NCBI RefSeq assembly: GCF_004210215.2
Contig: NZ_CP067394.1
Span: 1,984,001 to 2,048,000, forward strand
Direction: 5' to 3'
DNA: 64,000 bases
From: Cryobacterium sp. SO1
GTDB taxonomy: Bacteria; Actinomycetota; Actinomycetes; Actinomycetales; Microbacteriaceae
Shown: in pieces, positions 45,886-60,443 of the stretch
How positions within the stretch are numbered: the first letter of the stretch is position 1
How the letters are laid out: every line of letters starts with the position of its first letter
Notes under the pieces: generated by a model
Databases searched by the model: none
Told to the model about the DNA's origin: nothing
What the model saw: only the letters and a program-made list of their open reading frames with translations
Position numbers and translations under genes: made by a program

Positions 45886-46254
45886 TTAGTTGGTGGCGCT
45901 GAGCTTGCCGCGACGCACCCGGAGCTGCTGGAGCGCCTCCTCCAGGAGGGACTCCGCTTCCTCTTCGGTGCGGCGTTCCTTCACGTACGCGAGGTGGGTC
46001 TTGTACGGTTCGAGCTTGACGACGGACGGCGGGTTCTCCTTGTCACGACCGGCGGGTAGACCCGACGACGGGCAGTCGATGGTGTCGGGGATCTCCTCGT
46101 CCGGCAGGTTCGCGGCAAAGTACCGAACAGTCTCATTCCCGAGGGCGTCCCAGTAGGACACGCGGATGCGATCGGCGTGGAAACCACGGTCCTGCTCGCC
46201 CATGGGGCCGGCTCCGACTCGCGAGCCGCGAATTGCGCTTCCACCAGATGCCAT
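45886..46254 (-). CDS. rbpA: RNA polymerase-binding protein RbpA
   Basis: 122 residues. RbpA is an actinobacterial RNA polymerase partner that stabilises the open complex with the principal sigma factor. The MASGGSAIRGSRVGAGPMGE start, the central domain (RVSYWDALGNETVRYFAANLP) and the sigma-interacting C-terminal KTHLAYVKERRTEEEAESLLEEAL are visible. The central Cys residues of zinc-type RbpA are reduced to one (IDCPSSG), so it is probably the zinc-free type. It lies alone on the reverse strand. Confidence 0.96.
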   Translation of the reverse strand: MASGGSAIRGSRVGAGPMGEQDRGFHADRIRVSYWDALGNETVRYFAANLPDEEIPDTIDCPSSGLPAGRDKENPPSVVKLEPYKTHLAYVKERRTEEEAESLLEEALQQLRVRRGKLSATN

Positions 46255-46387
46255 TGTGTTCCTCCGCTAATACTGTTCGGCTTGTTCGGGTTGTACTGCC
46301 GCGTCCAGGTCCCGCCGGGGGTGACCTGGTCGTCGCGGCCTGTGCGTCCGCCGGACCGCCCTCCCGGGCGCGCCGACTCGACTACGG

Positions 46388-46639
46388 CTAAGCGCCGGTA
46401 TCGAATTTGGTGATCAGGCCCAGCACGACGATGCAGGAAATCCACAGCACGGCCAGGACGATGGTAATACGGTTGAGGTTCCGTTCGGCAACGCCGGACG
46501 CACCGAGATTCGAGGTGACGCCACCGCCGAACATGTCGGATAGACCCCCACCGCGCCCCTTGTGGAGCAAAATGAGCATGGTGAGCAGGAGGCTCGTGAT
46601 GCCGAGCAAAACCTGCAATACAACCTGGAGAATCTCCAC
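46388..46639 (-). CDS. secG: Preprotein translocase subunit SecG
   Basis: 83 residues with two membrane helices (about 1-23 and 58-76) joined by a Gly-rich loop (KGRGGGLSDMFGGG), the SecG pattern. It is an accessory part of the SecYEG channel. TATAAT on the reverse strand at 46693-46698 is a perfect -10, so it has its own promoter in addition to any read-through from tpiA. Confidence 0.97.
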   Translation of the reverse strand: MEILQVVLQVLLGITSLLLTMLILLHKGRGGGLSDMFGGGVTSNLGASGVAERNLNRITIVLAVLWISCIVVLGLITKFDTGA

Positions 46640-46692
46640 GCGAAACCTTTCACAAAACGATGGGCGCTAGAGCTCCACCAAGACCATTGGCA

Positions 46693-46698
46693 ATTATA
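46693..46698 (-). promoter_or_regulatory. secG promoter -10 element
   Basis: A perfect TATAAT on the reverse strand, 54 bp before the secG ATG. The -35 is weak. It lies directly after the tpiA terminator hairpin. Confidence 0.6.
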
Positions 46699-46708
46699 GC
46701 CTGACGGC

Positions 46709-46749
46709 AAACGAAACCCGCCGCACCCCCCTCAAGGGGTACGACGGGT
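46709..46749 (-). terminator. Terminator of the gap-pgk-tpiA unit
   Basis: 14-bp stem with two G-T pairs (46716-46729 with 46736-46749), 6-nt loop and TTTCGTTT on the reverse strand. It lies just after the tpiA stop. Confidence 0.75.
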
Positions 46750-46754
46750 ACTCG

Positions 46755-47546
46755 TTACAGTCCGACGTGCTTCTGGAAGCGGACGATGCTGGAGAATTCG
46801 GTGATGTCCAGGCTCGCGCCTCCCACCAATGCTCCATCAACGTTCGGTTCCTTCATGAAACCGGCGATGTTGACGCCCTTGACCGAACCTCCGTAGAGGA
46901 TGCGGGTCTTGTCGGCGACATCCTGGCCCAGAACCTCGGCCAGGGTCAGCCGCAGCTGAGCCGCGACCTGCTCGGCCTGGTCGGGCGTCGCCGCCTGGCC
47001 GGAGCCGATGGCCCAGACCGGCTCGTACGCCACAACGATGTCCGCTGCGTTCTCGACTCCGGCCAGCGCGGCCTTCAGCTGAGCGACCGGGACGGCGCTG
47101 GGGCCGTGCAGTTCCAGGTCCGCGGCACTTTCGCCGACGCAGATGATGGGAACCAGGTTGTGCTTCAACGCGGCGGTCACCTTGGCGGCGACAACCTCGT
47201 CGGTCTCGTTGTGCAGGGTGCGTCGCTCGGAGTGGCCGACGAGGACGTACTGGCATTCGAGCGCGGCCAGGAAAGCGGCCGAGATCTCACCGGTGTACGC
47301 GCCGGACTCCTGTGTGGAGACATCCTGTCCACCGTAGGCCAGGGGCAGCTTGTCGGCGCTCACCAGCGTCTGAACGCTGCGGAGATCGGTGAAGGGCGGG
47401 AACACGGCGACCTCGGTGGAGGTGAAGTCGTGTCCGGAGTCTTTGAGGCTCCACGCCAGCTTCTGCACGAAGGCGATGGCCTGGAGGTGGTCCAGGTTCA
47501 TCTTCCAGTTTCCTGCAATCAGGGGAACACGCGTGTTTACTGCCAT
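46755..47546 (-). CDS. tpiA: Triosephosphate isomerase
   Basis: 263 residues, TIM barrel. GNWKMN at the N-terminus with the catalytic Lys, VGHSERRT with catalytic His, and AYEPVWAIGSG with the catalytic Glu on loop 6. It interconverts dihydroxyacetone phosphate and glyceraldehyde-3-phosphate. It overlaps the end of pgk by 10 bp. Confidence 0.98.
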   Translation of the reverse strand: MAVNTRVPLIAGNWKMNLDHLQAIAFVQKLAWSLKDSGHDFTSTEVAVFPPFTDLRSVQTLVSADKLPLAYGGQDVSTQESGAYTGEISAAFLAALECQYVLVGHSERRTLHNETDEVVAAKVTAALKHNLVPIICVGESAADLELHGPSAVPVAQLKAALAGVENAADIVVAYEPVWAIGSGQAATPDQAEQVAAQLRLTLAEVLGQDVADKTRILYGGSVKGVNIAGFMKEPNVDGALVGGASLDITEFSSIVRFQKHVGL

Positions 47547-48751
47547 CCGAGGACCTCCAGTCCTGGCAGTCGCTTACCCTCGAGGAACTCGAGGCTGGCG
47601 CCACCGCCGGTAGAAATATGACCGAACTGGTCATCATTGAAACCGAGGATGCGCACTGCGGCGGCGGAGTCTCCTCCGCCGACGACGCTGAGCCCATTGA
47701 CCTCGGTGAGTGCGGCGGCAACCGTGCGGGTGCCGTCAGCGAACGGTGCCAATTCGAACACGCCCATCGGGCCATTCCAGAACACGGTCTTCGACTCGCG
47801 GATGACCGCAGCGAATGCGGCTGCGGTGTCCGGTCCGATGTCTAGGCCCAGTCCGGCAGCGCCGAACGGGGTGTCCTCGATCTGATCGGCCGGTGTCGTG
47901 ACGTACTCGGCGTCGGAACCGAACTTGGAGGCAACCACGATGTCGGTGGGCAGGACGATCTTCACGCCGAGACGGTCGGCCTCGGCGAGGTAGCCGCGAA
48001 CGGTCTCGATCTGGTCGACCTCGAGCAGGCTGGCGCCAACCTTGTGGCCCTGGGCCGCGAGGAAGGTGAACAGCATGCCGCCGCCGATCAGGAGAGAGTT
48101 CACCCGCGGAAGCAGGTGTCCGATAACGCCCAGCTTGTCCGAGACCTTCGAGCCGCCGAGGATCACCGTGTACGGCGCCTCGGGCTTCTCGGTGAGGCGG
48201 TCGAGCACGTCGAGCTCAGTGGCGATGAGCAGACCGGCCGCGCTCGGCAGGATCTGAGCCAGGTCGAAGACGCTGGCCTGCTTGCGGTGGACGACACCGA
48301 AGCCATCGGAGACGAGGGCGTCGCCGAGGGTTGCGAGCTCGGTGGCGAAAGCAACCCGCTCCGCTTCGACCTTGCTGGTCTCCCCCGCGTTGAAGCGGAG
48401 GTTTTCCAGTACGACGATGTCGCCATCCGTCAGGGCCGCGACGGCGTCCTGGGCGGATTCGCCGACGGTGTCGGCGGCGAAGGCAACCGGGGAACCGATC
48501 AGTTCAGCCAGGCGGGCCGCAACCGGCTCGAGGCTGTACTTGAGGTTGACCTGGCCGTCAGGGCGCCCGAGGTGAGAAACGATCACCAGACGGGCACCCT
48601 GTTCGACCAAGGCCTTGAGGGTGGGCAGGGACGCCCGCACGCGGCCATCGTCGGTGATCTGACCGTCCTTCAACGGAACGTTCAGATCACACCGAACGAT
48701 GACGCGCTTGCCGTGGAGCGATCCCAGCGATTCGATAGTGCGAAGCGTCAC
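47537..48751 (-). CDS. pgk: Phosphoglycerate kinase
   Basis: 404 residues from GTG 48751, chosen because AGGGGA precedes it and the frame's upstream ATG gives an unrelated extension. RVIVRCDLNVPL (substrate Asp/Asn), SHLGRPDG and the C-terminal VVGGGDSAAAV nucleotide region are present. It makes ATP from 1,3-bisphosphoglycerate. It follows gap by 14 bp. Confidence 0.97.
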   Translation of the reverse strand: MTLRTIESLGSLHGKRVIVRCDLNVPLKDGQITDDGRVRASLPTLKALVEQGARLVIVSHLGRPDGQVNLKYSLEPVAARLAELIGSPVAFAADTVGESAQDAVAALTDGDIVVLENLRFNAGETSKVEAERVAFATELATLGDALVSDGFGVVHRKQASVFDLAQILPSAAGLLIATELDVLDRLTEKPEAPYTVILGGSKVSDKLGVIGHLLPRVNSLLIGGGMLFTFLAAQGHKVGASLLEVDQIETVRGYLAEADRLGVKIVLPTDIVVASKFGSDAEYVTTPADQIEDTPFGAAGLGLDIGPDTAAAFAAVIRESKTVFWNGPMGVFELAPFADGTRTVAAALTEVNGLSVVGGGDSAAAVRILGFNDDQFGHISTGGGASLEFLEGKRLPGLEVLGWQ

Positions 48752-48765
48752 TGCGTGTCCCCTGG

Positions 48766-49845
<1,080 letters not shown>

Positions 49846-50472
49846 CTAGGAGAGCAGCAGAAGACCGTTGGTCTTCTCCCTGGCGGCAACGAAGCGCGCC
49901 TGGACGTTCTCCCAGTCGACGATGTTCCAGAACGCCTTGACATAGTCGGCGCGCACGTTCTGGTAGTCGAGGTAGTACGCGTGCTCCCAGACGTCGAGCA
50001 GCAGGATCGGGACGGTGCCGGCCGCGAAGTTGGCCTGCTGGTCGAAGAACTGCTGGATGATCAGGCGCTGCCCGATCGAATCCCAGGCGAGGACCGACCA
50101 TCCGGACCCCTGCACGCCCATCGCTGTCGCCGCGAAGTGGGCCTGGAACTTGTCGAAGGACCCGAAGAAGTCGTCGATGGCGCTGGCGAGTTCGCCGACG
50201 GGCTTGTCGCCGCCGTTCGGCGACATGTTGGTCCAGAAGATTGAGTGATTGACGTGACCGCCGAGGTTGAACGCGAGGTCTTTCTCGAGCTTGTTGACGT
50301 AGCCGAGACTGCCTGAGTCGCGAGCCTCAGCCAGCTGGGCGATGGCGGTGTTGGCGCCGGTCACGTAGGCCTGGTGGTGCTTGCTGTGGTGGAGTTCCAT
50401 GATGGTGCCGCTGATACTCGGCGCGAGCGCAGAGTAGTCGTAAGCCAGTTCAGGCAGGGTGTATTCGGCCAT
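49846..50472 (-). CDS. sodA: Superoxide dismutase (Mn/Fe family)
   Basis: 208 residues from ATG 50472; GAGGAG precedes it at ideal distance. The metal ligands are in [22 protein letters not shown] and the signature [13 protein letters not shown]. It removes superoxide in the cytoplasm or outside, depending on secretion; no signal peptide is seen. Mn versus Fe cannot be decided by eye. It sits between whiA and gap, 75 bp before the gap start, in the same direction. A TAGACT -10 candidate is at 50543-50548. Confidence 0.97.
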   Translation of the reverse strand: MAEYTLPELAYDYSALAPSISGTIMELHHSKHHQAYVTGANTAIAQLAEARDSGSLGYVNKLEKDLAFNLGGHVNHSIFWTNMSPNGGDKPVGELASAIDDFFGSFDKFQAHFAATAMGVQGSGWSVLAWDSIGQRLIIQQFFDQQANFAAGTVPILLLDVWEHAYYLDYQNVRADYVKAFWNIVDWENVQARFVAAREKTNGLLLLS

Positions 50473-50560
50473 AGCTCGTATCTCCTCATTGTGTGGCAGC
50501 GGCGGGATTTCTCTCGGCATCTGCACTGTAAGTGACCTTTTTAGTCTACTCAGGTGAATA

Positions 50561-50576
50561 GGGGACGTTAGTCCCC
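50561..50576 (-). terminator. Possible whiA terminator hairpin
   Basis: GGGGAC-GTTA-GTCCCC, a 6-bp stem, in the 160 bp between whiA and sodA. There is no T run, so it may instead be a leader or operator structure for sodA. Confidence 0.35.
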
Positions 50577-50632
50577 TCTTACCCCTGTGGAGGCCGCCAA
50601 CGCCGGGGCAGGGACGGGCCGCCGGTGAGGGC

Positions 50633-51613
50633 TCAGACGTCGTCGAGATCCGCCGGCAGGTTCGCGTCGGTGCCGGGAATCCCGAGGTCGACGGCCTTCT
50701 TGTCGGCCATGGCCAGGAGGCGGCGAATCCGGCCGGCGACGGCGTCCTTGGTCATGGGCGGGTCGGCGTGGTGGCCGAGCTCGTCGAGGCTGGAGTCTCG
50801 GAAGGACAGGCGCAGCTCCCCCGCGTAGCGCAGGTGATCGGGGATGTCGTCGCCGAGGATCTCCATCGCCCGGTCGACGCGCGCGCAGGCTGCGACGGCA
50901 GCCTGGGCGGACCGGCGCAGGTTGGCGTCGTCGAAGTTGACCAGGCGGTTGGCGGTTGCCCTGACTTCACGGCGTTGGCGCAGCGCTTCCCAGTTGAGCA
51001 CGGTCTCCGCGGCGCCCATCTGCACGAGCATTTGGCCGATGGCGTCGCCGTCACGGATGACCACCCGGTGGACGCCGCGTACCTCGCGGGCTTTCGCCAC
51101 GATGCCCAGCCGGCCGGCGGCTCCGACGATGGCCATGGCGGCCTCGTTTCCGGGGCAGACGACTTCGAGGGCCGCGGAGCGACCTGGGTCGGTCAGCGAG
51201 CCGGCGGCGAGGAAGGCGCCTCGCCAGACCGCGGCGATCTCTTCCTTGGACCCGGTGGTCAGGCGGTTGGGCAGGCCGCGGATCGGACGCCGCCTGGCGT
51301 CGAGCAGGCCTGTCTGCCTGGCCAGTGTTTCGCCGCCGTCGAGCACCCGCACGAGGTAGTGGTTCGTGCGGCGGAGTCCGGAGGCCGTGATCACGGACAC
51401 GTCGCTGCGTACGCCGTACAGTTCGGCCAGGTCCTTGCGCACCCGGCGGGCCAGCAGGGCGGTATCGAGTTCCGACTCGATGGCGATGCGCCCGGAGATC
51501 ATGTGCAGACCGCCGGAGAACCGCAGGATCGTCGCCAGTTCGGCCGCGCGAACCGTGGTCTTCGAAACCTCGACGCGGGCTAGTTCATCTTTGACGTCGA
51601 TGGTGAGTGCCAA
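50633..51613 (-). CDS. whiA: Sporulation/cell-division regulator WhiA
   Basis: 326 residues. An N-terminal LAGLIDADG-like domain ([11 protein letters not shown], then [12 protein letters not shown]) and a C-terminal helix-turn-helix with the conserved [16 protein letters not shown] region and [14 protein letters not shown]. WhiA controls cell-division genes in actinobacteria and is conserved even where no sporulation occurs. It lies 58 bp after rapZ in the same direction; no yvcK gene is between them. Confidence 0.96.
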   Translation of the reverse strand: MALTIDVKDELARVEVSKTTVRAAELATILRFSGGLHMISGRIAIESELDTALLARRVRKDLAELYGVRSDVSVITASGLRRTNHYLVRVLDGGETLARQTGLLDARRRPIRGLPNRLTTGSKEEIAAVWRGAFLAAGSLTDPGRSAALEVVCPGNEAAMAIVGAAGRLGIVAKAREVRGVHRVVIRDGDAIGQMLVQMGAAETVLNWEALRQRREVRATANRLVNFDDANLRRSAQAAVAACARVDRAMEILGDDIPDHLRYAGELRLSFRDSSLDELGHHADPPMTKDAVAGRIRRLLAMADKKAVDLGIPGTDANLPADLDDV

Positions 51614-51671
51614 TCGTCATTCCATTCTGTTGTTCGAGGCCGGCCGTCACGGTGGACGGCAGGTCCTGTTG

Positions 51672-52547
51672 TTATTCTCGTCCGAGGTCGCGGTGCTTGA
51701 GACTCACTGCGACGCCGGGAAATTCTTGGAGCAGGCCGGCCAATTCCCTGGCCATCGCCACCGAACGGTGCTTGCCGCCGGTGCAGCCGATGGCGATGGT
51801 GGCATGCCGCTTGTTCTCGCGCTGGTAACCGGCGAGCACCGGACCGACGGCGGCGGCGTAGGCGGTGATGAACTCCCGTGCCCCCTCCTGGCCGAGAACG
51901 TACCCGCTGACCTCGGGGTCAAGACCGGTGTGCGGCCGGAGCTCGGGAACCCAGAACGGATTGGGCAGGAACCGGGCGTCGGCGACCATGTCGACGTCGG
52001 TGGGCAGTCCGTACTTGAACCCGAAGCTCATCACGGTCAGGTGCAGCCCGGCCGCGTTCTCCGCGGCGAACCGCTCGGTGATCGTGGTGGCGAGCTGGTG
52101 GATGTTGAGGTCCGACGTGTCGATGACGATGTCGCAGGATTCCCGCACGACCGCCAATCGGGTGCGCTCGGCGGAGATGCCGTCGAGGATGGTGCCCTCA
52201 CCTTGCAGCGGGTGCGGGCGCCTGACGGCTTCGAAACGGCGCACGAGCACGTCGTCCCGCGCTTCGAGGAAGATCACGCGAACCTGGGTGCCGCTCCGCA
52301 ACGCCTGGACGAGTTCCTGAAAGTCGCCGAAGAAGTCCCGGCCCCGGATGTCGACGACCGCCGCGATCTTGGGCAGGCTGGTGCCGGCCCGTCCGACCAG
52401 TTCGACCAGGGGGCGGAGCATCTGCGGCGGCAGGTTGTCCACGACGTACCAGCCGAGGTCTTCCAGGGCGTTCGCCACGGTTGACCGTCCGGCGCCGGAC
52501 ATGCCCGTAACGATGAGCATCTCCTGCTTCTCGGTCTCGGTACTCAT
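51672..52547 (-). CDS. rapZ: RNase adapter / nucleotide-binding protein RapZ (YvcJ)
   Basis: 291 residues. The P-loop GMSGAGRST (about 15-23), with Arg in place of the usual Lys, is a known RapZ variant. The C-terminal domain carries IGCTGGKHRSVAMA. In Gram-negatives it guides RNase E to glmZ; in Gram-positives its role in competence and cell-wall precursor signalling is less clear. It follows uvrC by 60 bp. Confidence 0.95.
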   Translation of the reverse strand: MSTETEKQEMLIVTGMSGAGRSTVANALEDLGWYVVDNLPPQMLRPLVELVGRAGTSLPKIAAVVDIRGRDFFGDFQELVQALRSGTQVRVIFLEARDDVLVRRFEAVRRPHPLQGEGTILDGISAERTRLAVVRESCDIVIDTSDLNIHQLATTITERFAAENAAGLHLTVMSFGFKYGLPTDVDMVADARFLPNPFWVPELRPHTGLDPEVSGYVLGQEGAREFITAYAAAVGPVLAGYQRENKRHATIAIGCTGGKHRSVAMARELAGLLQEFPGVAVSLKHRDLGRE

Positions 52548-52607
52548 GCTGGATTGCGCCCTCGGTCGGAGTTGGTGAATGTCCAGCCTACCGACCGGGG
52601 CGCAGGT

Positions 52608-54590
52608 TCAGGCGCGCAGGTGCCGGTAGATGCCCTCGGCGAGGGCCGGTCCGATGCCGCGGATCTCGGCGATCGAGTCGACGGAGGCTTCCCTGAGCCG
52701 GGCGACGGACCCGAAGTGGGCCAGCAGCACCTTGATGCGGGACGGGCCCAAACCGGGGATTTCGCCCAGGATTGTGTTGATGTCCCGTTTGCGCCGGGCG
52801 CGCTGGTGGGTGATGGCGAATCGGTGCGCTTCATCGCGGATGCGCTGGATCAGGAACAGCGCGTCGCTGTTGCGCGGGAGGATCACCGGGTAGTCCGAAT
52901 CGGGCAGCCAGATCTCCTCCAGGCGTTTGGCGATACCGCACAGGGTGATGCCCTCGACGCCGGACTCACGCAAGGCTCTGGCGGCGGCGGCGACCTGGGG
53001 TTGGCCGCCGTCCACGATGAGCAGATTCGGTTGGTAGCGGAACTTCTTCCGCTTGGCGCTGACCTCGGCGGCATCCGAGCTGTCGGCGGTGTCGGCTGGG
53101 GCGCCGGGCACCGACTCCACGGTGACCATCAGGTCGGCAGCCGGACGGTCCGCGGTCGGGTCGACAGTGATCACGCCGCCGGTGGGCAGCGCCTCCGGAG
53201 TGGCGTCATCCGGCACGAGGTACACCAGCCGTCTGGTGAGCACCCGGTACAGGGAGTCGGTGTCGTCGGTGGACTCCGGCACACCGAAGCGGCGGTATTC
53301 GTCTTTCCGGGGCAGTCCGTCTTCGAAGACCACCATCGAGGCGACGATGTTGGTTCCGCCGAGGTGGGACACGTCGTAACACTCCATCCGGAGCGGCGCG
53401 GAGTCCATGCCCAGCGCTTCCTGCAGGTCCTCGAGGGCCTTCGACCTGGCGACGAAGTCGGAGCTGCGCCGGGTCTTGTACAGCATCAGCGCTTGCTTGG
53501 CGTTCTGCGTGGCGGTGACGAGCAGGGCGGCCTTCTCCCCGCGTTGCGCGGCGACGAGCCGCACCTTGCGGTGTGCGATCTCCCCGAGCCAGCCCTCGAG
53601 AGCGTCGGCGTCGTCCGGCAGCTCGGGCAGGACGATCTCCCGGGGCGGCACGGCGTCGCCGGTGTATGCGGTCTGCATGATCGAGTCGATCAGTTCGCTG
53701 ATGCTCAGGTCGAGTTCCTTGTCGACGACCCAACCGCGCACACCGCGGATGCGGCCGCCGCGCACGATGAACAGCTGAACGGCCGCGGCGAGCTCGTCCT
53801 GTTCGATCGCGAAGAGGTCGATGTCCACGTTGTCCCGCAGCACCACTGCGCTCTTCTCCAGCACGGCGTTGAGCGCCTTCACCTGGTCGCGGCGTCTGGC
53901 GGCGGTCTCGTAGTCCTGGGCGAGCGCGGCCTCCTTCATCTGGCCGGTGAGGCTGTTGATGAGCTTGCGGTCCTGGCTGCCCAGGAAGCTCACGAACTCG
54001 TTGACGGACTTGCGGTGCTCCTCGATCCCGACCTTCCCCGAGCACGGTCCGAAGCAACGGCCGATCTGGCCGGCGAAGCAGGGCTTGCCGGATTGCATGG
54101 CGCGCTTGTAGTTGGCGTTGTTGCAGGTGCGGATCGGGAACGCCTTGAGCATCAGGTCGATGGTCTCGTGCACCGCCCAGACCTTGGGGTACGGGCCGTA
54201 GTAGCGGGCGCCCTTGATGCCGGTGGTGCGGGTCACCAGGGCCCGGGGGGCCTCATCCGCCAGGGTCACGGCGAGGTACGGGTAGGACTTGTCGTCCTTG
54301 AACTGCACATTGAACGGCGGGTCGAACTCGTTGATCCAGGTCCACTCCAGCTGCAGCGCCTCGATCTCGGTGCCGACCGTCGTCCATTCGACGCTGGTCG
54401 CCGTCGTCACCATCCGCCGGGTGCGCTCGTGCAGGCTGCTCAGCGGGGCGAAGTAGTTGCTCAGCCGGGCGCGGAGGTTTTTGGCCTTGCCCACGTAGAG
54501 CACCCGGCGAGAGGCGTCACGAAACCTGTACACACCCGGTTCGGTGGGGATCTCCCCCGGCTTGGGGCGATAGCTCAACGCGTCAGACAT
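52608..54590 (-). CDS. uvrC: Excinuclease ABC subunit C
   Basis: 660 residues. The GIY-YIG nuclease domain is at the N-terminus ([25 protein letters not shown]), a Cys cluster with CNNANYKR and [13 protein letters not shown] follows, then the UVR region, the RNase H-like second nuclease ([11 protein letters not shown]) and the C-terminal HhH pair. It cuts both sides of the damage. It follows uvrA by 13 bp. Confidence 0.98.
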   Translation of the reverse strand: MSDALSYRPKPGEIPTEPGVYRFRDASRRVLYVGKAKNLRARLSNYFAPLSSLHERTRRMVTTATSVEWTTVGTEIEALQLEWTWINEFDPPFNVQFKDDKSYPYLAVTLADEAPRALVTRTTGIKGARYYGPYPKVWAVHETIDLMLKAFPIRTCNNANYKRAMQSGKPCFAGQIGRCFGPCSGKVGIEEHRKSVNEFVSFLGSQDRKLINSLTGQMKEAALAQDYETAARRRDQVKALNAVLEKSAVVLRDNVDIDLFAIEQDELAAAVQLFIVRGGRIRGVRGWVVDKELDLSISELIDSIMQTAYTGDAVPPREIVLPELPDDADALEGWLGEIAHRKVRLVAAQRGEKAALLVTATQNAKQALMLYKTRRSSDFVARSKALEDLQEALGMDSAPLRMECYDVSHLGGTNIVASMVVFEDGLPRKDEYRRFGVPESTDDTDSLYRVLTRRLVYLVPDDATPEALPTGGVITVDPTADRPAADLMVTVESVPGAPADTADSSDAAEVSAKRKKFRYQPNLLIVDGGQPQVAAAARALRESGVEGITLCGIAKRLEEIWLPDSDYPVILPRNSDALFLIQRIRDEAHRFAITHQRARRKRDINTILGEIPGLGPSRIKVLLAHFGSVARLREASVDSIAEIRGIGPALAEGIYRHLRA

Positions 54591-54603
54591 GTTCTTCCTC
54601 GGC

Positions 54604-57474
<2,871 letters not shown>

Positions 57475-57580
57475 TCGAGTCTATGCAGTGCCACCGACAC
57501 TCCAGTGCCACGGGCGGCCCCTGGCGGGCGCCGACAGCGAACGCGGGGCGCGGCAGGTCGGCGGCGGCCCCGTGGGTGCG

Positions 57581-59644
57581 CTAGGCCAGGTGGCCGGCTT
57601 TCTCCATCTGGCGCAACTCCCGTTTGAGTTCGGACACCTCGTCGCGGAGCCGGCCGGCCAGCTCGAATTTGAGTTCCCCGGCGGCTTCGAGCATCTGGGC
57701 GTTGAGGTCGGCGATGATCGATTCGAGATCGTTGGCGCCGTTGGCGGCCAGGCCCTTCCGGATCGACGGGGTGGGGCTGCGCCGGCGGGCGTCCCGGCCG
57801 GCGAGCAGCTCGGCGGTGTCTGCCTCCTCGCGGGCGAGCACATCGGTGATGTCGGCGATGCGTTTCCGCAGCGGGGTGGGATCGATGCCGTGCAGGGTGT
57901 TGTATTCCACCTGCTTCTCCCGCCGGCGGTCGGTCTCGTCGATGGCTCTGGCCATCGAGTCGGTGATCCGGTCGGCGTACATGTGCACCTCACCGGACAC
58001 GTTGCGGGCGGCGCGGCCGATGGTCTGGATCAGTGACGTCGACGACCGCAGAAAGCCCTCCTTGTCGGCGTCGAGGATGGCGACCAGGGACACCTCGGGC
58101 AGGTCCAGGCCCTCCCGCAGCAGGTTGATGCCCACGAGCACGTCGTACAGGCCCTGCCGGAGTTCGGTGAGCAGTTCCACGCGGCGCAGGGTGTCGACGT
58201 CCGAGTGCAGGTAACGCACCCGGACACCCGCCTCGGTGAGGAAGTCGGTGAGTTCCTCGGCCATCTTCTTCGTCAGGGTCGTGACCAGCACCCGTTCGTT
58301 CAGTTCGACCCGCAGCCGGATCTGCTCGAGGAGGTCGTCGATCTGGCCCGCGGAGGGCTTCACGACGATCTGCGGGTCGACCAGGCCGGTGGGGCGGATG
58401 ATCTGCTCGACGACGCCGTCGGCGATGCCCATCTCGTACTTGCCCGGAGTGGCGGACAGGTACACCGTCTGACCGACGCGGCCCTTGAACTCGTTCCACT
58501 TGAGCGGGCGGTTGTCCAACGCGCTGGGCAGCCGGAAGCCGTGCTCGACGAGGGTGCGCTTCCGCGAGGAGTCCCCCTCGTACATGGCGCCGATCTGCGG
58601 AACCGTCACGTGGGACTCGTCGATGACCACGAGGAAGTCGTCGGGGAAGTAGTCCAGCAGGCAGTGTCCGGGTTCGCCGGCGTTCCGTCCGTCGATGTGC
58701 CGGGAATAGTTCTCGATGCCGGAGCAGAACCCGATCTGTTCCATCATCTCCAGGTCGAAGGTGGTGCGCATCCGCAGGCGCTGTGCTTCGAGGAGCTTGC
58801 CCTCGCGTTCGAGCTGGCCGAGACGCTCGGCCAGTTCCTCCTGGATGGTCACCATGGCCCGCTGCATCACGTCGGTCGAGGCCACATAGTGGGAGCCAGG
58901 GAACACCGAGACGGCGTCGAGCTTGCGCACGACGTCGCCGGTGAGCGGATGCAGGCTGTACAGCGCCTCAATCTCGTCGCCGAACATTTCGATGCGGATG
59001 GCGAGCTCTTCGTACATCGGGATGATCTCGATGGTGTCGCCGCGCACCCTGAAGTGGCCGCGGGAGAAGTCGACGTCGTTGCGCTGGTACTGCATGGCCA
59101 CGAACCGGCGGATCAGCCAGTCCCTGTCCACCTTCTGACCCACCTGCAGCGCGACCATGGCCTCCAGGTAGCCCTCAGGGGTGCCCAGGCCGTAGATGCA
59201 GGAGACCGTGGAGACGACGATGACGTCGCGCCGGCTGAGCAACGAGTTGGTGGTGGAGTGTCGCAGCCGTTCAACTTCCTCGTTGATCGAGGAGTCCTTC
59301 TCGATGAAGGTGTCGGTCTGCGGTACGTACGCCTCCGGCTGGTAGTAGTCGTAGTACGAGACGAAGTACTCGACGGCGTTGTTGGGCATCAGTTCGCGGA
59401 ACTCGTTGACGAGTTGGGCAGCCAGGGTCTTGTTGTGTGCCAGCACCAGGGTGGGCCGTTGCACCTGCTCGATCAGCCAGGCTGTCGTGGCGGACTTGCC
59501 CGTGCCGGTGGCTCCGAGCAGAACGATGTCGGTTTCGCCGGCGTTGATGCGACCGGTCAGCTCGGCGATCGCAGCGGGCTGGTCGCCGCTGGGCGTGTAC
59601 TCGCTCACGACCTCGAAGGGGTGAACGGCGCGGGTGGGTTCCAT
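57581..59644 (-). CDS. uvrB: Excinuclease ABC subunit B
   Basis: 687 residues. The DEAD-type helicase core begins with [13 protein letters not shown] (Walker A), has the beta-hairpin [21 protein letters not shown] and [11 protein letters not shown] (motif II). The C-terminal UVR motif ([23 protein letters not shown]) contacts UvrC. It verifies damage after UvrA. It begins 9 bp after coaE, so the two are probably cotranscribed. Confidence 0.98.
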   Translation of the reverse strand: MEPTRAVHPFEVVSEYTPSGDQPAAIAELTGRINAGETDIVLLGATGTGKSATTAWLIEQVQRPTLVLAHNKTLAAQLVNEFRELMPNNAVEYFVSYYDYYQPEAYVPQTDTFIEKDSSINEEVERLRHSTTNSLLSRRDVIVVSTVSCIYGLGTPEGYLEAMVALQVGQKVDRDWLIRRFVAMQYQRNDVDFSRGHFRVRGDTIEIIPMYEELAIRIEMFGDEIEALYSLHPLTGDVVRKLDAVSVFPGSHYVASTDVMQRAMVTIQEELAERLGQLEREGKLLEAQRLRMRTTFDLEMMEQIGFCSGIENYSRHIDGRNAGEPGHCLLDYFPDDFLVVIDESHVTVPQIGAMYEGDSSRKRTLVEHGFRLPSALDNRPLKWNEFKGRVGQTVYLSATPGKYEMGIADGVVEQIIRPTGLVDPQIVVKPSAGQIDDLLEQIRLRVELNERVLVTTLTKKMAEELTDFLTEAGVRVRYLHSDVDTLRRVELLTELRQGLYDVLVGINLLREGLDLPEVSLVAILDADKEGFLRSSTSLIQTIGRAARNVSGEVHMYADRITDSMARAIDETDRRREKQVEYNTLHGIDPTPLRKRIADITDVLAREEADTAELLAGRDARRRSPTPSIRKGLAANGANDLESIIADLNAQMLEAAGELKFELAGRLRDEVSELKRELRQMEKAGHLA

Positions 59645-59653
59645 TACTCCAGT

Positions 59654-60298
59654 CTAAGGAGCGCCACCGACACCGGCGTCGGAGTGCGCGAAGCTGTGGT
59701 GCGAGCTGACGCTCTGATCCCACAGCAGGTCCACCTGGGCGATGGTCTCCTCCAGGGACACCATCGCGTCGATGACAACGTCGGCGACGGCGAGACGATC
59801 CGCGTCCGCGGCCTGGGAGCTGATCCGCTTGCGGGCATCGGCCTCGGGCATCCCGCGCAGCTCCACCATCCGGCGCACCCGGGTTTCGGCATCGGCGTGG
59901 ACGACCACGATGAGGTCGAAGGGGTGGCCGACGGATGCTTCGACGAGCAGGGGGACGTCGTAGACGATGACGACATGCGGGTTGTCCAGTTGGGCCGCGG
60001 CGATGGCCTGGGCGGAGAGTGCCCGGACCGCGGGGTGCACCACATTGTTGAGCACGCTGAGCGCTGTCGCGTCCCCGAAGACGATCGACCCCAGCCGCGC
60101 GCGATTGAGGCTGCCGTCCGCTGCGATGACCTCCGAGCCGAAGATCTCGGCGATGTGCGCCAGCGCCTCCGTGCCGGGTGCGACGGCGGCGCGCGCCAAT
60201 TGATCGGCATCGATCACCACGGCACCGTGCTCGGCGAAGCGCTTGGCCACGGTGCTTTTCCCCGATGCGATCCCGCCGGTCAACCCAATCAAGTACAC
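59654..60298 (-). CDS. coaE: Dephospho-CoA kinase
   Basis: 214 residues. P-loop GLTGGIASGKSTVA at the N-terminus and the conserved VVIYDVPLLVE (substrate-side DVPLL). It performs the last step of CoA synthesis. It is downstream of rpsA, as in many actinobacteria, and followed by uvrB at 9 bp. Confidence 0.96.
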   Translation of the reverse strand: MYLIGLTGGIASGKSTVAKRFAEHGAVVIDADQLARAAVAPGTEALAHIAEIFGSEVIAADGSLNRARLGSIVFGDATALSVLNNVVHPAVRALSAQAIAAAQLDNPHVVIVYDVPLLVEASVGHPFDLIVVVHADAETRVRRMVELRGMPEADARKRISSQAADADRLAVADVVIDAMVSLEETIAQVDLLWDQSVSSHHSFAHSDAGVGGAP

Positions 60299-60379
60299 CC
60301 ACCCATGCTACCGGGTGGGGCTTGGGCCGCGGTGGGAACACCGCTTCATCAGCCGATCTGATGGTGGCGCCGGTTAACG

Positions 60380-60415
60380 ACGACAGGCCGGACCCCGAAG
60401 GGTCCGGCCTGTCGT
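60380..60415 (-). terminator. Terminator of rpsA
   Basis: Perfect 16-bp stem (60380-60395 with 60400-60415), CGAA loop, 28 bp after the rpsA stop. The T run is poor, so termination may be partial and leave some read-through into coaE. Confidence 0.82.
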
Positions 60416-60443
60416 TGCCCATGCCGAAGCGGGGCGGGTGTTG

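Noticed and set aside
57475..57580. LexA box upstream of uvrA
   Set aside because: A TCGAAT half-site occurs at the uvrA start but the matching GTTCGA half is missing.
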